From Lentinus brumalis (lineage: Eukaryota > Basidiomycota > Agaricomycetes > Polyporales > Polyporaceae), in NCBI GenBank assembly GCA_001792895.1, contig MARA01000035.1, forward strand, positions 365,270 to 429,269: a stretch of DNA of 64,000 nt, read 5' to 3'. Position 1 is the first letter of the stretch. Each line of letters starts with the position of its first letter. Positions 12,319-24,323 of this stretch are shown piece after piece. A program made the position numbers and the translations under genes. The notes below the pieces were generated by a model. It saw only the letters and a program-made list of their open reading frames with translations, made no database searches and had not been told where the DNA came from.

Positions 12319-13850
12319 CTACCGCGCCTCGCCCACTGGCGACACCACCACCTCCGTCCGCGGAACGGGCGGCATGACCTCTGTCTTCTCCGGGACAGGC
12401 GGAGCAGGCGTCTTGATCTCCTTCAGGCCCTCGACCACCGTCGCCATCTTCCCGTGCTTCCACTCCCCACCCCAGCCCTGTCGCCTCTCGCGCCTGATCG
12501 TGCGCGGTGTGGTCGGTACACGAACGCCCGAACGCCGGCTGTAGCTGTGCGTGCGGCGCACGTATCCATGCGCACTGACGCGGTACGAGCCACGCACCCA
12601 GTACGGCACACGGGGCGTACGGGCCTTCATCGCACTCGGCAGCGGAGTCGTCGGGCTCAGGTCCGGCTGGGGCAGCTCGGGGTCGAGAGGCTGCATCGCG
12701 GTCAGAATAGCAGCACGAGCGCGAGCCTCCTTCTGCTGCATCTGCAGAGGGGCATCCTCGTCTGCGGGGGTCTCCGGTAGGTCCACGGAGCGCTTGGTGG
12801 GCATGTTGAGCACGAGCGTGTAGGACATGCGCCAGGACAGCCCTGACGCGGCAGAGCGGGACTCTATCAGCACGTTTGGTGTGTTCGGAGAGGGGACGTT
12901 GATCATGAGCGTGTAGCGCGACGGCCGGTCGGTAGTCGAGCACACGGACGCAGAGTGGGGCACAACGTAACTCGTGCGTGCGGTAGGCGTTATGGACCCC
13001 GCGGTCTGGAAGCTCCGCCGCTGCACGTACGAGAGCGAAGAGCTACGACGGCGGCTCTTGACACTACAGGCGGTGTACACGCTTTGACGGCTGGTCACGA
13101 CCGAGCACGCAGTGTATACGTCCGATTCACGGGACATACGCCTGGACTTCGTCGCGAACCGGTAGAGGTCGAGGTAGGAGTTGACGTTGTCGACGTGCTG
13201 GGCGCTTTGGGCGAACGAAGGGATCTCCTCGACGATCGTGTCGCGGAAAGCACGCGACACGCGCGCAAGTCGGCGGAGACCGTGATACCGCTCTTCGCGC
13301 ATGTCCGAGGTCTCAATGGGGGAAAACGGCGAGAGCGGAGACATCGGGCTCAGGAAACCGGGCCTGTGTCTGTCGTGGTCAGTTTACGTGTGCCCTGTCT
13401 TCGAGGCTGGCGGACGTACCGGTTGTAGTTGAACGGAGAGCGTGGGCCAGTTTCCAACTGCCACAAGGGCGTGGCAAGGTCCAACGAGTAGGGGGCTGCC
13501 TTGCGTGGCCTGACGATGGAGACCTCCAACATGCCGGTACTGGGTACAGGCGTAGACGGCCGCGCAGTCGGAGCGAGCTTGTAGCGCAGTACGGGCGCAG
13601 CAGGTGCTTTTGCCTTTGCCTTCTCCTTCCGCCCCTTCTTGCCTCGCTTCTCCTCGACAATCATCACGGGGACATCGCCAGCTCTCGGAGAAGCGGGGAC
13701 GACGTCGATGACGGGCACCTCACCGAGGACTTGGCCGACCTTCTTGCTCGATTTCTCGAGCCGGATGCGCTGGTCTGGGCGGAGCTTGTGCAGGATGGGG
13801 TTAAGACTGCGGGAGCCATGGGCGAAGTACTCGGCAGTCCTGTTGAACAT
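12319..13850 (-). CDS. Hypothetical fungal protein, one frameshift
   Basis: The proposed start is the ATG at 13850 (MFNRTAEYFAHGSRSLNP), giving a basic N-terminal half with HKLRPDQRIRLEKSSKKVG and a Lys-rich stretch. That frame stops at 13,350 and a second frame continues directly to 12,319 (SPMSPLSPFSPIETS through LARVSRAFRDTIVEEIPS). Adding one base to the GGG run at 13360-13362 fuses them with no intron, so I read this as one gene of about 510 codons. It is rich in Ser, Arg and Thr, with conserved-looking blocks such as YTLMINVPSPNTPNVLIESR and a similar later block MSYTLVLNMP. No catalytic motif, signal peptide or transmembrane helix is seen. It runs convergently with the plus-strand gene ending at 12,042. 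The function is unknown. Confidence 0.5.
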
Positions 13851-14850
13851 ATTAGAGGAGTTCGGATAGGGAGCGACGTTGACTGAGTAGATGCAAGAGG
13901 AGCGAACCGAGAGCGAAGGAAAGCAAGCTGAGAGAAGAGACAAAGCAAGGACCAGCCCGTGGATATAGAAAACGTACAAGTCGTGAACGTGAACGTCGAC
14001 CAGGACGCGAGAACATCCGGCAGTGACGTGCAATTCTTATATATGCCATCCCTGATGATCCAGGTAACCTCGGAGAGTCGGGGCGCGTTTCCAACCCGTG
14101 CATAGGTTTCGAGTTCGCCATCACCATCAGTGATGCCGGGGCTGTTTAGCTACCGCGCAATATTGAGGATCGACGTAAATGTCAAACTTACATACTTAGT
14201 GCGTAGGTAATGAGGAGTGACTTGTGAGTCTGACTAGTAGGCCGACGGCCAAAGTCGTCGTGCAGGACGCAGAAGTTGCGCAGAGGACATCAATCTGTTT
14301 GCATCGACGCATGAAGGGAGAAAGTTGCGGGACGTTTTATTCCTTGACATGGTTCGTGTTTCATGTCAATGATGTGTTCTCACGAATAGTTTTCAATCAT
14401 AGCTAGTGCTCTGGGTTTCACGGATACAGTGATGAGTAGGAGCATAAGCTGGAGCAATAAGTATGGCGGAAAGCTTAGCAGACGGATTGTCGATATGACG
14501 ATAGCTTCACATGCGTAGTGGTGAGATGCTCCAGGATGTTCCTCATGCCTAATACCTATGCTTTTGCGCTCAGGAAGGGGTAGCTCCAGTTTGCTCGATT
14601 TGTCACGTCCTCGCTAGCTTTGCACTTTGAGTAGTATTGATGCCGCGAAGCTGTGTGCTGCTCAGTCGCAGTTCCAGTGCGTGGCGAGCGAAACCAAGGG
14701 GCAGTAGAGGGCAGTACTTAGTCTGCAGCAGTGGGCAGTAGTGAGCAGTAAGTACTTAAGTCCAACTTACATATTAGTCAGCATAATAAGTAACATCCGT
14801 CTGTAATTGACCCGACTGCGCCTATATTGCTACTTACGCCATAACCGGCA
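13851..14850. other. Intergenic region upstream of the minus-strand hypothetical gene
   Basis: This holds a TATA-like box for the minus-strand gene and otherwise only short frames. Around 14.70-14.77 kb there are imperfect short repeats containing GGGCAGTA and AAGTACTT. Confidence 0.45.
14036..14044 (-). promoter_or_regulatory. TATA-like box
   Basis: ATATATAAG reads on the minus strand about 190 bp upstream of the ATG at 13850. Position and sequence suit a fungal core promoter; no transcript evidence. Confidence 0.35.
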
Positions 14851-14922
14851 TCCGATATGGTGTAGTGGCTAACATTATCGCCTCTCACGCGATAGCCCGG
14901 GGTTCGATTCCCCGTGTCGGAA
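14851..14922 (+). tRNA. tRNA-Glu (anticodon CTC)
   Basis: A 72-nt cloverleaf without intron. The acceptor stem is TCCGATA with TGTCGGA and discriminator A. The anticodon stem ATCGC/GCGAT encloses loop CTCTCAC, giving anticodon CTC (14884-14886). The T arm is CGGGG TTCGATT CCCCG. The D arm contains the usual GTAGTGG element, which with the T loop supplies the internal A and B boxes. It decodes GAG. A T-rich run (CTTTTTT-like) about 20-25 nt downstream could terminate Pol III. Confidence 0.95.
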
Positions 14923-15087
14923 TGAATGATGGCAAGACGTGGTATCTTTTTTATTTGAGCGACGCGGCGGGACAGTGAGGACACATGCCCGCCTCAATGT
15001 GACCATAATAATGATAGTGGATGCGCTGTCAGTACCTGTGCATACGTATGTATAGTGCGACGTGTAGGGTGTTGCTACAGGGGAGTC

Positions 15088-18000
15088 CTATCCTAGTGTA
15101 AGTAGTGCGATGCGATCTTGACGAATACCATATAGTAGCACATAACGATGTCCATCCCCCTTCTGCCGCAAGACCGCATCCCGAATCTGCTGCGCGTACC
15201 CAGCGTGCTGTGTCGGAAGACCCGCCGAGATTGTCCGTAAAGCATCCTCGCTCGTAAGCCAGTTCGTATTCTTCGCCATCTCGTCGAAGACCGCCGTCGA
15301 CACCTCAACTGCGATAGTGCGTACAGTAGAGAGCGCATTCTTCAGTGCTGCCGCGCTGTCGTAGGCTGCCAAAGATCACACACGTCAGCTTTTGCACGAA
15401 CGGGATACTGGCCGCCATACCCTTGTTGCTGTAGAGACCTTTCGTGCCCTTCCGCTGCTTCTTCAAGTCGTTGGGAAGAACGACGATAGTTTCCGCCGAA
15501 GGGACGGCCTCCTTTGGCAAGGACTGTATCGGCGAACTCTCTATAGCGGTTTGTCCACCGGACAATGTGACGTCAAATCGCTTCTGCTCTGCAATGTGCT
15601 GCTGCAGGAACGATACCAACTCCGGCAAGGGCACTGTCACGAAGCTCCGTGTCAGTAAGTGAACACCGCCAGCGCGTCCAAGACGTACCTTCAGTCTCCG
15701 TACCGCGGAGGACGCTCTTGACCTTGTACACAGGGGTTGAACCAGCGCGAGGTTTGGCATGAACTATGAACCTACGGAAGACACATCAGCGTTCATGTCA
15801 AACCTTCATGCCAACGACAATAAACAAGAAGACTTACAGAATACCCTCTGTCCTGCAAAGGTCGAGATACTCCTCGGTCTCCTCATCCTTGAACACAGCT
15901 TCGTACATCACGTCCGTGCTGATGTTGTGCTTCCATAGCATAGCCGCAATCTCCAGGCGCTCGGCCAAGAAACCTGGTTGATAGGAGACAACGTAGACGT
16001 CGCACCGACGAGGGCACCAATAACCAAACGACTTCTGCTCCCTCAGATTCTCTTGGGACTCCAAGTACGCATGCTGAAGCTGTGCCAGAGTAGTGGTAAT
16101 CTTCTCAACGTAGATCTGGAGCGCCATGGCGATCTTCGGGATGGGATTGACAGTCGGGGTCGTGTACCGGCGAATGACATGGTCGTACCTAGACGGCCAA
16201 TCAGAACTCGAGCGTGCGAGAGGTAAGAATTGTTCCTACCGTCCTCCCGCAGCCAGAACATCCGTGCGCTTGGTCTTCCGTACGGCCATATAACAAACCC
16301 CGTTAGCGAAATACGACGTTCGATGGCCCAGGAACAGTGGATCGATCTGGACAGGTCGCGTGACACCGGACAGCTGCGCGTATTGCAGGGTGCTCTTGAT
16401 CTCCTGGATGTAGGGATCGAGCAGGGTACGCATGAAGGGCGAACTCTTCTCTAGGCGCTCCGCAAACTCGTCGATCGTGTCATCTGCAAAGCGTGTTAGC
16501 TATGTCGCTTTCGCCAGCGACGGAAAGTCTCGTACACGTCTCCGCTAGTACCTCTAGCTCATCAATGACTGAACGCGACACGCCTTTGAGCTTGAAGTTG
16601 TTGCGCTTCTGAGATTTGCTCGACTTGGTATTGGTCAACATGTCTACGGTCTCGGCTCGCATGTCGGACGGCACCCGCTCAAGGGCAGTCTCAAGTACTA
16701 TCAAGAAGATGAGCCATCTCGAGCGCAATGATATGAGGGTTGACTCACTCTTTGAATGCGAGATCACGAACATGTAGTGCTGAGAAAGATCTCCGAACAT
16801 ATCGAGACAGCTGTTGACAATTGCGATACCCTCAGCCGCACCGGCGGTTGGACCATTGACGAAGTCCGGTGTGATGATGTCGAAGACGGCAACCTTGGAC
16901 GCCCTCGGATGTCCTGCTGTCAAGCTGGAGGAAGGACATCAGCGTGTGTTCCGCCACACTATGACCATCAGCGGACGTACTTCGGACGGTATATATCGCT
17001 GAAGTGGTAGCGCTTGATCCGCTTGTACTGTGCGCGAGCTGCTGTGCGAGCGAAGGGAGGCAATCCACTGTGAGGCAGCGTCACGACTTCTCCATGACGA
17101 TCAAGATACACAGCGCGGTTGTGGTCGTCCTCAACTGGATTCGTGACCGGCATGAGAAGAGGGGTTTCAGAGTCTATGGCGCCGTGGAGGTGGAAGAGCT
17201 GCTCTAGGTGGTTTAGAACGAGCGAGTTCAAAGAGACGTGCTCCGGAGGCTCTGCCTCTACATCGTACAGATAGGACCGAACAGGTTTGACCGGCTGACT
17301 GAAGAGGGTCGAGAGTACCGCGGGAAGGTGTGGAGAGTCGGCTTTCGCTGCGCAAAAGGTCAGGTAAAGGAGTATGTGACTAGGGTCACTCTCACCAATC
17401 ATCCTCAGAGCACCCATGACGTACTCATCCTCAACACGAGGAGGAAGCAAGGGACTCTGAGACAGCTGCAGCGCGGTAGGTCGCCGATCCGGATCGTGCT
17501 GGAGGAGCCAAGTGATGACTGTTCAGTGTGTCAACTCGTCAACATCTACTTCAAGCGATTCAGATGAGCAACTCACTCTGCTTCTGACGGGTCCGCTTTG
17601 GATCCCAATCAGGAGGGAAATTGATCGTAGGGAGCCGCAACTCAGGAAGGACCCTGCTGCGCTCAGAGTCGGTCTTGAAGTAGTAGTTCATCTCGAAGAA
17701 CACGATCTACAGCGACCGCGATGAGCAACAACCCTCAACACCCTGCGCGGGGTTCACTCACTCCGAGGCTATACATGTCAGCCTTCGCGCTGGTGACCTT
17801 GTTCTTCTTCGATTCCGACTTGTCCCTGCGCTTCATCTCAGGCGCCATGTACAATGTTGTGCCGACGTCTGACCCCGGGCGAGAGGTTAGCCAAGTGAGA
17901 GTGCGGCTCAGCAGGCCCACCACCTACCCAGTGTGATCTCTTGGTTCTCGTAGTTCTCGCGAACCTTGTCTCCAGGGTCAATGGCATCCATACTCTCCGT

Positions 18001-21000
18001 GGCAAGGCCGAAGTCGCCGACTGCGATAGCATGAGCGCTTGGGATCTCAACTAGCTGAGGAAGCCTGACCTTTGCAATCCCCTTTGGCATCTACACGAAG
18101 GCGTCAGCTAGGTCCCGTCGCTAAGCAGGTAGAGACGAACCTACGAAGATGTTGGTAAGCTTGATATCCCGATGGAGCTACGAATCGAAGGTCAGCCCGC
18201 CACCACGTATAAGTAACCCCACCAGAGCACGCTTACAATTCCAAGGCTCGACATATGCACAAGCGCGTCCAGGATCTGGTGGAAGAGGCGCCAAGCCTCG
18301 TCTTCCTCAAGACCTTCAGCGATTCGCTTGCAACGCTATGTCAGGAACGGGACGACTAAAATCATGTATATAGTATTATCGAACCTCTCGCAGCGTTTGT
18401 CTCTCGACGAACTCCTGAAGGGGACATCAGCACCAAGTAACCCACGTAAGCAGGACAGCGTACCATCTGAATGTATAACGTACGCCTCAACGTAGGAGAC
18501 GCAGACCTACGGAACATGCTCCTGCCGTTGATTGGTATAGGTCGCGCCTTGCCCGGGAGGTTGCTGAAGGAAAGCGCGAATGGGTCATTGTTGTCCTCGT
18601 CGACGTCGAAAAGTTCATCACTGCTCTCGCTCCCGTTGTGGTCATCCTGCTGGGAACTAGTCCGCGAGAAGTGTATGCTGGGGAACGTCGAGGTCCGGCT
18701 GGTCCCGCCGATAGACTGATCGAGGTCCTTGAGGTCGAACGTCGTGAAGTGCGCCTCATCGTCGGTCGATCGCTTCGGCTTCGACGTCAAAGCCTTCGTC
18801 TCGTCCGTCTTGCCCGTCTTGTCCGTTGCGTCCGTCCTGTCAGACTCTTCCGACTCCGAGCCGAGGTTGTTCGTAGGCAAGCCATCGGAAGTCTCGACCC
18901 AGGTCGTGTAGTAGCGCACGATGAATCGATGGTTGAGACGACTTAACGCGCTGACCTCCCGGAAGATCTTGTCATTCCCGACGTCGCGGAGCTTGACCTT
19001 CTTGACTGCATCGAAGGCGTCAGTAAATCCAGGTGCAATCGCACGCTCCCACTTCAGGTACCCACCCGCGTAGATCCGGTTGTCAATCTTGTTCCTCGCC
19101 TTTACGACTTGTCCGAAACCGCCACGTCCCTGCGGGAGGTCAATATCGATGTACGTGACACCCAGGGTCCGGACACATACAAGAATCTCCAGCTCTTCCC
19201 AGTCTTCTTTCCATCTGCTCGCATGTCTCGCGGTTGGCGGTGCCATCCGGAAGTAATCCGTCTCGGGCGAGCCCACAGCGAAGCCACTGGTAACCGGGGT
19301 CTTCGGCCCAGTGAACGGGATCGTGGGCGTGCGGTTCTGCGCTGGTAGCAGCGGAGGTGACGCCAAATCCAACAGTAGGCTCTGGCACGTTACGTTTCCC
19401 TTCTTCGTCGGCGACAGCATAGCGGTGGCCTTCTCAGACAGGAAGACGGGAAGGCTCGCTGTAGCATGATGAGATATCTGGCATGCAGGCGAGCTCGGAC
19501 GACTTACACATATGAAGTGCAATCTGCGGGTCAGGATAACGTTCCATGATGTCACGCCCGAGTAACATCTGCAGAAGCACGACACCCGCGGAGTGAATGT
19601 CGCGGCCCTTCGTGTAGGTCAGCTTCGACTCAACCGGAGGCATCCTGAGCTGACGGTCAGATAGGTCCGACGCACAACAGTGAAACACCCACCATCCCTC
19701 AGGCACATTGTCCTCATCCACCTTTGGGTCGGCATTGAATCCAAACGGATCCGAGCGGTGTAGGTCGAGCAGTCGCATGTGGTAGCCTACCTTGAAGACT
19801 TTGACCATCTTCGCCGAGCCAGAGTCTTCCTTCGGTGCTAGACCGATGCATCTCAGGTTGAGCCCTGCAGAGGTACATGAGATGGAACTGTAGCCGAGGA
19901 TGCCGAGGAGACGCCGTACCTCGATGCATGATGTCCGCATGGTGCACAGCCTGCAAGGCGGACAGGATCTGGCCTAGATATTCCTATAAGCCACGTACGT
20001 GAGCGTCCGGACCAGCGGACGTATCACAACGCTGCCTACCTGAGCACGCTCCTCACGAAGGTGGTCAGTGTCCTCAAGGACATCCTGCAGGGTCACTGAT
20101 GGTCGCTGCTCTGTGAGGATAAGCAGACGCGGCGAGGAGTTGGTGCTTGGCGTCGTGAGCTTCGCAGCGAGGACGGAGAGAAGGTTCGGATGTCGTATCG
20201 AGGTCAGGCGCTGGAGCTCGCTCTCCACCTGCTTGAGCTTCTTCAGCCCCTGGTGGGTAGAGTAGTAGTGCGAGACGAATGTGATAGACAGCAGCTCCAT
20301 CGGCAGACTCGTCAGCGGCTCGTCGCACACGGGGTCAGCCTGGTAGACCGTCCCCAAGCACTCCTGTCTTGGGTGGAACAATCGCACTTTGAAGAAAGAC
20401 TGACCGCGCCACTTGATCTCCCGTTCAAATGATTCAACAGGAGTGGCGTCCTCGGTCACGGGCACCTCGGTCGCGTCCGACATCGCTCGTTTCCGTGCCT
20501 GCTGCAGACGCTCTCGTTCAACCTGCTGCCTCAGCGCATCCTCACGGATCTGTTCGTTCAGCTTCTCTGCATACTCTGCGTCGCGACGCTTCCTCTCTTC
20601 GGCCTCTTCCTCCTCACGCCTCTTCTTGGCCTATATGTCAAGGTCAGCGACGGCGATGATTGTGATGCTGCAGCCCGAACTCACTCGTTCTTCCTCAACT
20701 GCACGGCGGTTCATTTCCGTAGCGAGAGAGCCAACGACTTCGGTGGGTGGCTTGACGTTGGCGTCCAACCAGTCCTTAGCGAAGCAAACGATCTGGTATG
20801 AAGGGCGTCAGCCCAAACAAACAAGACACGCACAGAGAACAGAGACAAAGCAAACCTGGAAGACCATCTCCATGCCTTTCAACTGCTGCGCTTCATTGTG
20901 TATTGCATTGTTGAGCTTCGTGATCTCATCAGGTCGTAAGCCGACAATAGGCTGTTGTATAGTGAATATGGGAGGGGCGCCAGTGGGATACGTCCGCGGG

Positions 21001-21676
21001 AATCTACCAGAGGTAAATAACCGCTCAGTTCAATGCTCACTTTGACAGGCGATGAAAGTAAGGGAAGTAGCCAGCCACGATGGTCTCAGAGGTGTGCATC
21101 AAACTGGGAACATCAGAGGACGTGAGATTGATTCGTGAGAGAAACTGGCATCCCGAAGGGTGCTGCCCGCTATATCTTCGATCGTCCACGCTCCACTAAG
21201 AGACAACGCCGGTTCTGTATGGCGTGAGAGCTAAGAAGGTGCATGAACTTCGCAGGTTATGACAAGGAATGACTCGAGCCTCTCCAACACGACTCATGGG
21301 CGCTTAGCGGACGATGTCATAGCGCGGGTACAAAATACGGACAGGTCTTGGGGGCTCAAGCAAAGTGGGGGAGACTCACTTGGTGTGTAGATGAAAATAT
21401 AGCTTCCTCGCATGGTTGGGATTGGGATGCGAGACTCTGATAGTGAACTCCGGTAGTCTGGCCGCGCCCTGGACGGAGGATCTGCATGAGCGCCTAGTTC
21501 AGCCACAATTCCTCCTTGACGGACCTTCCACGCTTTCGGAGGAGGGCTCTCGATGAAGTCTTCGTCGAAGATGCTCTGCGAGACCCTTTGAGCAAACATG
21601 AACCAAGTCTGAGGTGTGTACACACCTTGATGGCGGTGATTTCCTGCTGCTGTAGATCTTCGACGTTAGGGTCCAT
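15088..21676 (-). CDS. GCN2: eIF2alpha kinase GCN2
   Basis: A minus-strand gene of roughly two dozen exons encoding the full GCN2 architecture. The RWD domain starts at ATG 21676 (exons 21626-21676, 21525-21575, 21380-21468, 20856-21003, 20685-20792), with SIFDEDFIE, LPEFTIRVSHPNPNH and FPRTYPTGAPP. A Glu/Arg/Lys-rich helix (about 20.5-20.63 kb) leads into a pseudokinase (HADIMHRG replacing a catalytic loop). The active kinase follows, with GRGGFGQVVKARN, AVKKVKL, LHRDIKLTNIF, GDFGLATES and LYMAPE, and an acidic Ser-rich insert of about 130 residues in its N-lobe (about 18.5-18.9 kb). Next come a HisRS-like domain (RYHFSDIYRP, KVAVFDIITPDFVNG) and a C-terminal domain ending ...DRIALLTLG. In the family, uncharged tRNA sensed by the HisRS-like region activates the kinase, which phosphorylates eIF2alpha. 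The exons I checked joined in phase without frameshifts. Confidence 0.95.
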
Positions 21677-22263
21677 GTCGAGATCGCGGAACGAGTGATA
21701 GGTAGATGCTTGAGGAGGGGAGGGCCCAGGGGACCTCGGCAGCTCAAGCTTGCATCGCGCCGGCGGGTTCAGATAAGTACAATGTCGTGGTGGTTGTGGT
21801 CGAGTAACAAAGAGTCATTCACACAAGAAGCAACTCGACCTCGCCTGCAGGCATGTCATATATTGCCACGTGACTCGAACGACGCGCCCGCCGCGATTCG
21901 CTAGCATTCGCTCGCTTCTGTGTTCAAGTGTGTCCAATTTGGCACACGGCGCAGGTCTTTGCCTTCGGACGACTTCGATGAGCAATCGTGAAGATACTAC
22001 TTGAAGAGTACCGAGAACCGTAGACACGGCGCTTTCGCACATGGTAGGACCGTGGTTTCACCAACTGATGAGTAAGTACTTGGTGTGTAGTCACATTCTG
22101 CCTGAGAGCTGGACATCGTTTCTTGCGCTGTCTCGACTTGATTCTCATCAGGAGGAGCTTAAGTATTGTAACCACCGCATCCAAATGTGGTAGACGCGCG
22201 ACATGGTATGATGCCATGTTTCCCACGATTTGCGAGTACTCACTGCGCCTCGTCTGTCGCTAC
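21677..22263. other. Intergenic region upstream of GCN2
   Basis: No supported gene. It contains the GCN2 5' flank and a few short frames on both strands. Confidence 0.45.
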
Positions 22264-23488
22264 TTATACGCAATCAAGTTTGGGCTTGCGTCGGGCTCTC
22301 ATCCAATCTTCCACAACCTTCAGTCTCCGGTTCAAGCTCTCAGTCTGAATTGTGGAATCGGTACACCGGCGGAAACCGCCGTCACCTGCATGAAGGGGCC
22401 TACCTCTCGGCCCCTCGAACCCGCCGGAAGCGCAAACGTCAGGGACATTGAAGGGATCACCATCTACGCGAGCGTTGTCGATTGGCTCCGACTGTGTCCA
22501 TGGTAAGCTCGAGTTGGTCAGAACCGGAGCAATCGCAAGACTCACCTCCACTGTGCGGACGTACCCCGTCTTCACGAAGTTGCCCACCACGAAGCCTAAG
22601 GACAAGATTTTCTCAGAATCCACCGTGTTGCGCTCCTTCCCGGCGCGGCCATAAACGACCAATCGCCTGTCGCCGTCTAACTCGGACACATGGCAGATCA
22701 GACTGCCTTTCTTAGGAGACTGTAAACGCTACCTATTGTCGCGTAGGTCGACTGGGAACTTCCTCCCCTGCTTCTGACCGAGTGTAAGGGTGACAGGTTT
22801 GTTGTCACGGACTTGATAGGTCACATCGATGGCTATGACCTTCGTAGAGATCAAATCATTCTCTGGTTAATGGCTCGCGAACTCGTACACAGGAAGTATA
22901 TTTACCGAATGGGCTGATAGGGTGCTCCTGATTCAGGACATGAGCGCGTTCGATAGCTGGCGCGAGGGTCAGCGACGGAGGCTGGGTTGCGAATCATGAC
23001 ATACCTCCGACGACGTTCAGCACAACATCGCCTTCTATAGAAAAACTGAGCAGTGAGCACCGTGATACACAGGCATAACAACGAGCGTACTGAAACTGGT
23101 CAGCTAATACTTCAATGATACCCAGACGCATACCCTGTGAGACGTCACAGTCCCGTTTGACTTGACAAAGGCGCCGCCTGCAGGATCACCATTCTGAGGA
23201 CCGACGGTGGGATGAATGAGGCGAGCCGCGTGAAGAAAGAAGAGACGAAGGGGTCAAGCAAGTGCGTCGGCGTGGTGTTCATCGTGGGGGCTGTGGCTCC
23301 TGGCCAGGGACTTCAGACTGCACCATATATACCCTTCGGCGCAATATGTCACCAGAGCGCAGGCCACCACCACCATCAGTGGGACTCGGTGCAGAAAAAC
23401 CTACGAGTCCATCTTGCATGGTAAGATTGGCCAACCTTTCAATCGCGGAATATGGGTGTCCTTGCATCGTGAGCACCGTAGCTCCCAT
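22264..23488 (-). CDS. Unrecognised intron-rich gene or pseudogene
   Basis: Several minus-strand blocks look coding and are separated by short GT-AG introns. ATG 23488 opens GATVLTMQGHPYSAIERLA. Another block is QNGDPAGGAFVKSNGTV (about 23.15-23.21 kb). A third is EGDVVLNVVG joined to IERAHVLNQEHPISPF and then ENDLISTKVIAIDVTYQVRD (about 22.75-23.03 kb). A fourth has LVVYGRAGKERNTVDSEKI and GFVVGNFVKTGY (about 22.55-22.69 kb), and a tail ends at 22,264. Phases agree for the middle exons, but an in-frame TAG separates the third and fourth blocks near 22,730, and the first intron is unclear. I do not recognise the protein. It could be a decayed gene or one with an unusual intron that removes the TAG. 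Confidence 0.38.
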
Positions 23489-24323
23489 TAATATTGCGAG
23501 TGAGGAGTCCGAGCGCGACGGACGTTGATATGGTTCATGAGCTATACACGCCGGCCGTTGTGCGTCCTAGTGATGGGACGGGGTCACTAACAACAGCTGA
23601 AGCCTGAAATCGGAGGTGGCGCTGCGTTTCGGCTGTCGGTGGCGGATCAAAGAAGGGTCAGTGACCACAGCGCCCGCTCACATAGAGAAGTGTCGCAGAC
23701 ATGGCCGCATGGAGCCGACCACAAGCTGTCCGTATGATGCCGGCATATTTGGGTGGTACAGAGAGACGAAAGGCCAGACACCCGCGGATATGCCATGAGA
23801 CGTCACTTGTCATGACCAGCGTTGTCGATGTGGGACCGCACGAGCTGACATTTCGGTGCGCTACGTGGTTTGAGGCCGTGACACTCATTACCTACATGTA
23901 TTGATGTCGCAAAGCACCGGGAGACGAGAGCACGCTACGGACAGAAGATCGTGGTTAGTGAGGAGGGCTGGTGGACAGGACGAACATCTACCACTATAGA
24001 CCGAGCTGAGTGACACGTGCTAGTCAGTATCAGCGGCCACAACGGCATTCCGAGTCCGTATAAGCTCAAAACGCAACGATACCAGTACGCGGGCGATATG
24101 AGGACTGCAGTGCATGTCCGCGACATCGGCCGACTGCCAGTAAGAGCCGGCGGTGCATTGACTGTGAGCTATTCATACAAGAAGAAACTGCATCTTATAC
24201 AAAGCAAGGTGTTCAGCATGACGCGAATAGTTGGAAGTTGTGTGGGACCACGAGTTTCTCTATACCGTAAACCAAAAGCAGCCTAAAAACCCGAGTTCCA
24301 CAAGAAATATGGCCGGGGTGAGA

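Noticed and set aside
14697..14776. GGGCAGTA and AAGTACTT repeats as a transposon terminus
   Set aside because: The copies are short and irregular, and no paired inverted repeat or target duplication was found.
19974..20483. Separate gene starting at the ATG at 20483
   Set aside because: The frame is continuous upstream through a Glu/Arg-rich helix into the RWD exons of GCN2, so this ATG is internal.
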